A DNA stretch of 64,000 nt from Nemertoderma westbladi (lineage: Eukaryota; Xenacoelomorpha; Nemertodermatida; Nemertodermatidae): positions 62,001-126,000 of the forward strand of contig JAUCBJ010002800.1 in NCBI GenBank assembly GCA_032718475.1. The letters run 5' to 3'. The notes below the pieces were generated by a model. That model did no database searches and was not told the DNA's origin. It saw nothing but the letters and a program-made list of their open reading frames with translations. Every line of letters begins with the position of its first letter. Position 1 is the stretch's first letter. The position numbers and the translations under genes were made by a program. Shown in pieces: positions 58,400 to 64,000 of this stretch.

Positions 58400-60949
58400 A
58401 TGGCGAGTAAGTTGATCAGAAAGAGAAAGGCGGAGTCAGGAGGAAAGGAGATACTCGTGGATTTCACCGAGAGACATCCGGAAGAGAAGACGAGAGGATA
58501 CTACGAGAGGTTGGAAAGGGGTCACGCGGCACGAGCGCTGCAGGATCACTTCCGGGAAGCGCACGAACAGCGGCTGGTCGGGACCTACAGGACCCCGTCG
58601 CTAGACAACGCGATCTTCCAACACTTCCACTACGTGGTGAAAGGGGACGAGGCGAAGTTCGGGATTCCGAAATACCCGAGGGAATCACCGAGGAAGGACT
58701 GGAAGAGATTCATAGAGTCCGTCAACAGAGGAGGATATATGATCCTAGATGACGAGGGAACCGTGGAAGACGAGGCGGGTTCGAGACGAGGAACGGCAGG
58801 GTCGGCCAGGACCATACTCCTACATTTGGCCGCGCCAAATGGGGACATCTTCTTATTCGACCTAGGGACGTATGGGAAGAAGGACGGGCCGAAATTAGAC
58901 CGATTACCGAAAGCAGTACAGGTCTTAGTAAGAGAGAAGTCGACGACGAAAGTGGGATCGGCGATTCGCGAGGACGCGGAGAGGATCATCGGTCCGGACG
59001 CCACCAACCTCCTGGATATGCAGAAGGTCTTTATGGCCATGACGGCACCGGATGGATTGGGGGTAGTCGAAAACACAGGCCAATGCGGGGCCGTGGCGAT
59101 GGGCCAATTATTGGGGCTCGTATGCCACAAACCGATGGAGTGGGGGAAGTTTAGGGAAGAATACGGAGCAGAACTAGCGAACTCGCTAAAGTGGGGAGCG
59201 AGACCGGGAAAGCAGGAGGTATATCAGTTCCGCAGGGGAGCGATAAAGGTATATCAGAAGCGATATATCCTGCAGGAGGACTGGATAATGATAAGTTTGC
59301 TTAACTTATTCATGACCGTGATTATCGAGAGGGAACCAGGGGCATTTCTGTTATCGGGATCATCCCTAAGCTACAGGAGAGCCTTTAAAGTGGCCTTTGA
59401 CGGTCTGGTAGACCACCCGGGGCTGAAGGGCGAGTCGGTGTACTACAACAGCCGACATCTGGTAGACGGGGAGACAGATACACCGTATCAGAGATGGGAG
59501 CAGCTAGAGATGGATAGACGAGAAGCAAAGCGACTGGAAGAAGTCGCTAGACGGGAGAGGATAGAAGCAGAAGAGAGGGAAGAGGAGGCCAGGGCACAGA
59601 GTTACGGCTTCGAGGAACAGGCGGGCCTAGACGAACTTCATTGGACTTCGTCAGGGAGTTCGGGGGAGTCTCTAGGGCGAGAATTGGGATGGACGGTGGG
59701 ATCGCCAAAACAGTCGACGTCAGGGTTGCAAACGATGCCCATACCAGCGGGAGCCGAGGGCGACCAACCGCCAAGGAAGTTAAGGGAGCTAGAGGGATGG
59801 AGAGCTACGGGCGAGAGCCAAGGCGGGAAGGGACATAGTGGATCCATCGGGATACCGGGATTGGAGACACTACCAGAAGAGGAGGACGACGACGACGAGT
59901 TCGGAGAGATGCCGCCCATCGAGAGGATAGGCCACTCGGACACGGACTGGGTTGGCGGAAGGGTGGTGACGGCCAGTGGGGCGAGGGCCTTCTGGAACAG
60001 ATCCGGCAAGCGGACCTGGGTGCACGAGGAGCCGGCGATGGATTTCGCGGGGAGCACCATCAGGTTGGGCGAGCAACCGGGGACGGCACCACGGATAGTA
60101 TTCGGGGAGACGATGCCCGAGAGGGGCGGAGAGATCGACGTAAACAGGGAGACCAACGTAGAGAAGTTCGCCTACCAGCGACTCCACAGACTGCGGAGAT
60201 CGCTTGGGACGAAAGACGAGGTGGGACGGGAGACATTGGTACTCGGCTGCGACTACTGTGGGAGACAGACCCATCGGAAAAGCAGCTGTCTATACCGGTT
60301 CCAAAAGGGAACCTTTTGTCTCTACTATAGAGAACCAAGCCACAGGATGGGGGCGTGTCCACGGTTGCATAACCGATGTCCAAAGTGCCACTTTCGGGGA
60401 CACTACGGACGCGAGTGCGACTGGATGAACGACGAGGAGAAGTTCACGAGATTCGAGGAGTGGGCCGACGTCGGGGCCATGACGCGCCAGCGCATGAAGG
60501 CCCAGGAGTTCAAGTGGGGTTTCTTCCTTATCAATCAGGAGACTCACATGGAAATCATAAAGCGGAGGCTACCGTTTACCTACCAAGAGGTAGCAACGGC
60601 GGCGTCGTACGCTGGAGTGATGAACACGCAAAGGTATCTGGACAGGTGGACGCCAGAGAACCGAAGGGAGTTTAGGGATTTCTTGGCGGAGCACGTACCA
60701 AAGGCAATGAAAATGATCCTATGGGACGCCACTAGAGGGAGACAACCGGGCCATTCTGAGGGGCCACCGGCGAAGCGATATCGGGCACTAATAACACCAG
60801 CGCCCAAGGAGCCAACGACCGGGATCAGCAAGGAAGTGGCGGCGAAGGTCCGAAAGCAGAAAGCGGATGATGCCAGAGGAACGGTGATAACCAAGAAACG
60901 GCCCAGGGAAGAGGACACCAGGGGGAACTACCCCCGGAGGAACAGATAG
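58400..60949 (+). CDS. Third ORF in env position: RNase D-like exonuclease-type domain plus three CCHC zinc knuckles
   Basis: 849 codons, intact. Residues about 105-330 resemble DEDD 3'-5' exonucleases of the RNase D/WRN/EXD type: a DxE-like motif at 117-119 (MILDDEG), a strand pair ILLHLAAPNGDIFLFDLG, and a KVGSAIRED segment (184-192) matching exo motif II. The third catalytic Asp is not obvious; a Glu near 310 (TVIIERE) may stand in its place. A charged, acidic linker follows (about 370-600). Three zinc knuckles lie at 617-673: CDYCGRQTHRKSSC, a middle one with Tyr in place of the second Cys (CLYYREPSHRMGAC), and CPKCHFRGHYGREC. The C-terminus is basic (KKRPREED ... PRRNR). No signal peptide or membrane segment is seen, so it is not an envelope. 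Exonuclease assignment is inference; nucleic-acid binding is well supported. Confidence 0.6.
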   Translation: MASKLIRKRKAESGGKEILVDFTERHPEEKTRGYYERLERGHAARALQDHFREAHEQRLVGTYRTPSLDNAIFQHFHYVVKGDEAKFGIPKYPRESPRKDWKRFIESVNRGGYMILDDEGTVEDEAGSRRGTAGSARTILLHLAAPNGDIFLFDLGTYGKKDGPKLDRLPKAVQVLVREKSTTKVGSAIREDAERIIGPDATNLLDMQKVFMAMTAPDGLGVVENTGQCGAVAMGQLLGLVCHKPMEWGKFREEYGAELANSLKWGARPGKQEVYQFRRGAIKVYQKRYILQEDWIMISLLNLFMTVIIEREPGAFLLSGSSLSYRRAFKVAFDGLVDHPGLKGESVYYNSRHLVDGETDTPYQRWEQLEMDRREAKRLEEVARRERIEAEEREEEARAQSYGFEEQAGLDELHWTSSGSSGESLGRELGWTVGSPKQSTSGLQTMPIPAGAEGDQPPRKLRELEGWRATGESQGGKGHSGSIGIPGLETLPEEEDDDDEFGEMPPIERIGHSDTDWVGGRVVTASGARAFWNRSGKRTWVHEEPAMDFAGSTIRLGEQPGTAPRIVFGETMPERGGEIDVNRETNVEKFAYQRLHRLRRSLGTKDEVGRETLVLGCDYCGRQTHRKSSCLYRFQKGTFCLYYREPSHRMGACPRLHNRCPKCHFRGHYGRECDWMNDEEKFTRFEEWADVGAMTRQRMKAQEFKWGFFLINQETHMEIIKRRLPFTYQEVATAASYAGVMNTQRYLDRWTPENRREFRDFLAEHVPKAMKMILWDATRGRQPGHSEGPPAKRYRALITPAPKEPTTGISKEVAAKVRKQKADDARGTVITKKRPREEDTRGNYPRRNR

Positions 60950-61619
60950 GTTCCCAGAGTCGAGGGAGAGAGACTGGGACTTGGATGTGGTACGCCTGGC
61001 AGGCGCCGCGCGGGATGTACGAACTATTAAGTACAAATTCAATTAATGCAAAATAATCATATAAGTGCAATTTGTATGTACGTACGTAGTAATTAGTAAT
61101 CTAGAAATATACATACGTTCGGAGTAAGTACTATAGTCATACAACCTTTCTCAATTAGCTACTGGGACTGGGGGATAATTGACTATGGCACTATGGACGA
61201 GACACCAGACAATTTCACACTTCTTGAGTGCGACGGCACGAGAGGGGGGGGAGATTCGTCAGAAGGGAAGAGGCAGTCGAAGTGAGGTTGAGGGACGGAA
61301 CAATAGTGCGGAGTGCGGAGAGAGTGCGGACGCAATTCTAGTGTGGGGGGGAGAATAAGAGGCTGAGCGAGGGACGAGGAGGTCCGAGTGTGAGAGAGTT
61401 AGGGTGAGAGTGGAGGTGAGATAGGGCGGAAGTGTTGGGGAAACAAAAGTTGCGTGAAAGGTGAGCGCGATCGGCCCGACATGAGACGCCAGGCACACAG
61501 GGTAGCGTTATCATACCCATAGGGGGCGGCCTGGAAAGCCGACCCCGAGAGAAAAGAATTCCACCCCACACCCGATACTAGATCGGGATCCAGCGGGATT
61601 GTAGCGCACTTTTAGGTTG
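60950..61619 (+). other. 3' untranslated region of the BEL/Pao element
   Basis: Between the third ORF and the purine tract. Contains ACGTACGTAGTA (61079-61090), reminiscent of the GTACGTAGTA repeats upstream, and a G/A-rich part from 61230 to 61450. No coding frame was recognised. Confidence 0.6.
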
Positions 61620-61657
61620 ATGCTATCTTCTTACCGGGAAGATAGCATGGGGGGGAG
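61620..61657 (+). promoter_or_regulatory. 11-bp hairpin followed by polypurine tract
   Basis: ATGCTATCTTC (61620-61630) pairs perfectly with GAAGATAGCAT (61638-61648) over a 7-nt loop. Directly after it, GGGGGGGAG (61649-61657) abuts the 3' LTR and is the expected polypurine tract that primes plus-strand DNA synthesis. The hairpin may present the tract or act as an RNA signal (inference). Confidence 0.75.
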
Positions 61658-62189
61658 TGTTAGCTTATCCAATCCCGCTAACACCCCATAAAGTTGTAAG
61701 CCGATAAGCAATATTGGGAGCCACGAGATTGGGCAATTAACCAACTTGTGCCATCCCAATAAGAGTGGGAAGGAAGCACACAATAGAGGGTCAGGGGCCA
61801 AACCCCTAACCCAGAGAGAACAGGTGGAGTGAACGGGAACACTCCACGGGGCGCCAACAAGGGTAACAACCAATCAGAGGGGGGCAAGGCATCGATTGAG
61901 TAGAGCAATAAGGCCACCGTGCAATATAACCAGTAACACAATGTCAGTAATTCAGTTATCTCAGTGCAGTGTAGGTTAGTTAGTTTAGATAGGGGAGCAC
62001 GGGACTTTAGTTACCGTATCCCGCCTTCCATATATTATACTACAGTCATCATATCTATATCTTATACCCATCAATTATTATACACCGAATATCAGAACTC
62101 ATTCACTATTTCCGTTTACTCTTTATACACGGCGGGGACGCGTAAACTAAACACCGGATAAATCGGGATCCCTCCTGGATCCCGTCACA
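61658..62189 (+). repeat. 3' LTR of BEL/Pao element
   Basis: 532 bp, TGTTAGC to CACA, about 99.4 percent identical to the 5' LTR by eye (three differences). It is followed by the target-site duplication GTTTA. Confidence 0.95.
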
Positions 62190-62194
62190 GTTTA
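62190..62194. repeat. Target-site duplication GTTTA, right copy
   Basis: Partner of 51049-51053; see the left copy. Confidence 0.9.
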
Positions 62195-64000
62195 GGATTA
62201 TGATCGGTGTATCCGCCGGTCGAGGTACCTGGTTGATCGATATCAACTTCAGTGGAGCGAGGTCTAACGGCCTTTATGGCGCGTCTTAGGACAGCAGCTC
62301 CTACGGGTCCTTGACGGGTCGTCTGGACAATGGCGGTAGGTGGACCGTGAGTGGTGAGAAACTTCCTCGGTTTAATGGTTCTTTCCAGCTCGCGTTCTCG
62401 GGCTCGATATTCGTAGGGCCGTCGAGATACTTCCTGTAACTCAGGGTGCGAGTTGATAAATAAATCGCCATACTCAGGGTCTTGACGGATGAAATTGATC
62501 AAATGGTATGAAGTAATATCGTTAGGATTGACGTTCCTAAGATATTTTCGAACAAATTTGGTGGAAATACACTCACCAACACGCTTCATTAGTTCGTAAC
62601 TCGGTGTGCGTGTTTTTTGTTCCACAGACGCGAATAAATAAGGATGGAATGCGTAAACTCCCTCGTAAGAGCGTCCAGGGTAGTAGCGATGGCGGGACTC
62701 ACAATGTAAATCCGCGTTCGCTTCCCAAGCTCGGATGTAGCGCAGGGTAATCATCTCATCTACGCTTTCTAAATCGCGGTTAAAGGGGCAATTATGACTG
62801 GCATGTCCTTTAAGTTGACAGTGGTGGCATTGGGTCATAAATTGGGGGCAGACTGCAAAAATATGCGAGTTATTAAGTCTGCAATACGCACAATAGATCT
62901 CCATCATCAGTTGTTCGTGGAAATAGGAGCAGGGTACGTCTGAGTCCATAGGGGTGAAATGGTCTCTCGATGCGCATAATCGACAACGTTTTCGAGAAAC
63001 ATAGTTGGTGTGTCGATAATCGTATGCGGTGAGACATTGTGGACCTTGATACCACTCCAAGACGTAATCGTTATCGCTGCTCCGGGGCGCTGTAGGCTGG
63101 ATCGCTTCAGATTCTAAGCATATTGGTTCGTCTTCCAATTGCATAGCTGAGGTAGGTGCGGCTGTCTCCGCAAGCGGACCCACTGTCTGAACTTCCACGA
63201 CAGAATAACCTGTGGGTATTCGGGGTCTTTGTATAACAGATGAATGTAAGTTCTGTATACAAACGTCCTGAAAGAGAGCAAATCCCGCGTTGTTTAGCTT
63301 CTCCGCAGCTGAGTCTCTTAGGCTGAGTTTGGTCAGAGCGCGGTCCTTGAACTGACTATCAACGTTACGGAACGGAGTCAGAAAGCGCCTGAAACATTCG
63401 AAGCGGATGAATTTATTGTGTTCATCTAACTTGGCGAGTTTGGTTCCAAGTATTAAGGGATGGGCGCGTATGGTACGACTGCACACATCGGCTAGCCAAC
63501 CGGCAAGTGCTGCGTTTTCAAAGATCGTGTATATAGCTAAGGAGGGACGAAGTGGAACACTCATAAAGCTATACACGGCGCCAGGTGCGGTCAATGGTCC
63601 ATCAAAGTATAAACGAGAATAATAATCTCCATATGCTTGTTGGTAATTGATAGGATTTCCAACCTTGAAATTCCATCCGTATTCTTGAAAGGCAAGATGT
63701 CCGATGGAGGTTCGTTGTACTTTAGTAATGCCGCTGGGTGTATTGGCATACATAGTGCGGAAGAAACCTCGGCCTTCTGCCCAGGGAGCAATCAGCTGAG
63801 TATCAACGAAAGGGTATGGAATGTTCTCCATATTCCGAAAGTCGTTTTGTAGGTCTCCATAAACAGCTGAGCCGATTTTAAGGATTCTTTCGTTAAACAA
63901 CATCTCGAGCACGGGCTGGGGTAACATCGATCCATCGATACCCATGGCCGGTTTGCGCTCGTTGTCGGTGACGTAACGCTGCGCGAGTTCGAATTGTCCA
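62190..64000 (-). pseudogene. Exonuclease-like/zinc-knuckle ORF of an older element, cut by the LTR insertion
   Basis: Minus-strand frame open from the right window edge to the insertion point; in its present state it reads a few bases into the 3' LTR and stops at 62185. From the ATG at 63945 there are 586 codons, but the frame is open upstream, so the N-terminus lies outside the window. Near that end, ILKIGSAVYGDLQND followed by PYPFVDTQLIAPW resembles exo motif II of RNase D-like nucleases. A VPLRPSLAIYTIFENAAL segment may be motif III with Glu. Three zinc clusters lie at about 321-386: CRLCASRDH...C, CAYCRLNNSHIFAVC and the canonical CHHCQLKGHASHNC. The C-terminal region is basic and continues at 51053-50915. 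Domain order equals that of the ORF at 58400-60949, but identity is low. Confidence 0.65.

Larger units (their letters stand above)
51054..62189 (+). mobile_element. BEL/Pao LTR retrotransposon, young, internally deleted, with third ORF
   Basis: 11.1 kb element flanked by 531/532-bp LTRs (TG...CA ends) that differ at three places only. It has a 5-bp target-site duplication GTTTA (51049-51053 and 62190-62194) and a purine tract just before the 3' LTR. Order: LTR, gag-like region in several frames, RNase H end plus integrase (BEL/Pao type), a 30-bp tandem repeat, an 849-codon third ORF, LTR. Protease, reverse transcriptase and a recognisable DUF1759 capsid are missing, so it would depend on another copy for mobility. 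No primer-binding site was identified with confidence. Confidence 0.92.

Noticed and set aside
58400-60949. Envelope glycoprotein, as expected from position
   Set aside because: No signal peptide, transmembrane segment or cysteine-rich ectodomain; it has nucleic-acid-binding knuckles instead.
62185-63945. Ordinary host gene interrupted by a transposon
   Set aside because: The triple zinc knuckles, basic tail and shared architecture with the ORF inside the LTR element favour an older retroelement; the host-gene option is not fully excluded because the N-terminus is outside the window.

Overview
The window is eukaryotic, almost certainly metazoan. It carries two intronless orthologues of animal genes (a mitochondrial RNase P subunit of the TRMT10C type and a C7orf25/UPF0415 protein). 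They sit among non-LTR retrotransposons, BEL/Pao LTR retrotransposons, a tRNA-derived SINE remnant and a very large amount of tandem repeat. The exact species cannot be read from the sequence. Frequent AGGCCTA words, BEL/Pao elements and the SINE style are compatible with a marine invertebrate, perhaps a deuterostome; this is a weak inference.

Layout. Positions 1-32267 are one giant minisatellite of a 30-bp unit (26- and 28-bp variants) with several levels of higher-order duplication. It is interrupted once, at 3711-5236, by a 5'-truncated LINE. A SINE remnant (32268-32346) and a GC-rich 28-bp minisatellite (32631-33485) close the array. The two cellular genes follow, both on the minus strand: TRMT10C (33486-34649) and C7orf25 (35747-36880). 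From 37 to 49.4 kb lie two near-identical LINE copies and six families of tandem repeat: 40-bp, 36-bp, ATGCT-type, 43-bp palindromic, a 101-bp doublet and a 200-bp satellite. The second LINE sits inside a broken BEL/Pao gag gene with a clear 8-bp target-site duplication.

Positions 51054-62189 are a young BEL/Pao LTR element with near-identical 531/532-bp LTRs, a 5-bp target-site duplication and a purine tract. Its gag is split by one UGA in the leaky UGA-CUA context and by three frame changes at long G runs. Its pol keeps only the end of RNase H plus integrase; no protease or reverse transcriptase is present. Where env usually lies it carries an 849-aa ORF with a possible RNase D-like exonuclease fold and three CCHC zinc knuckles.

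This element landed antisense inside an ORF of the same architecture belonging to an older, diverged element. The older ORF resumes in the same frame on the two sides (62190-64000 and 50915-51053). Two independent copies of this exonuclease-knuckle ORF are the most interesting coding signal in the window.
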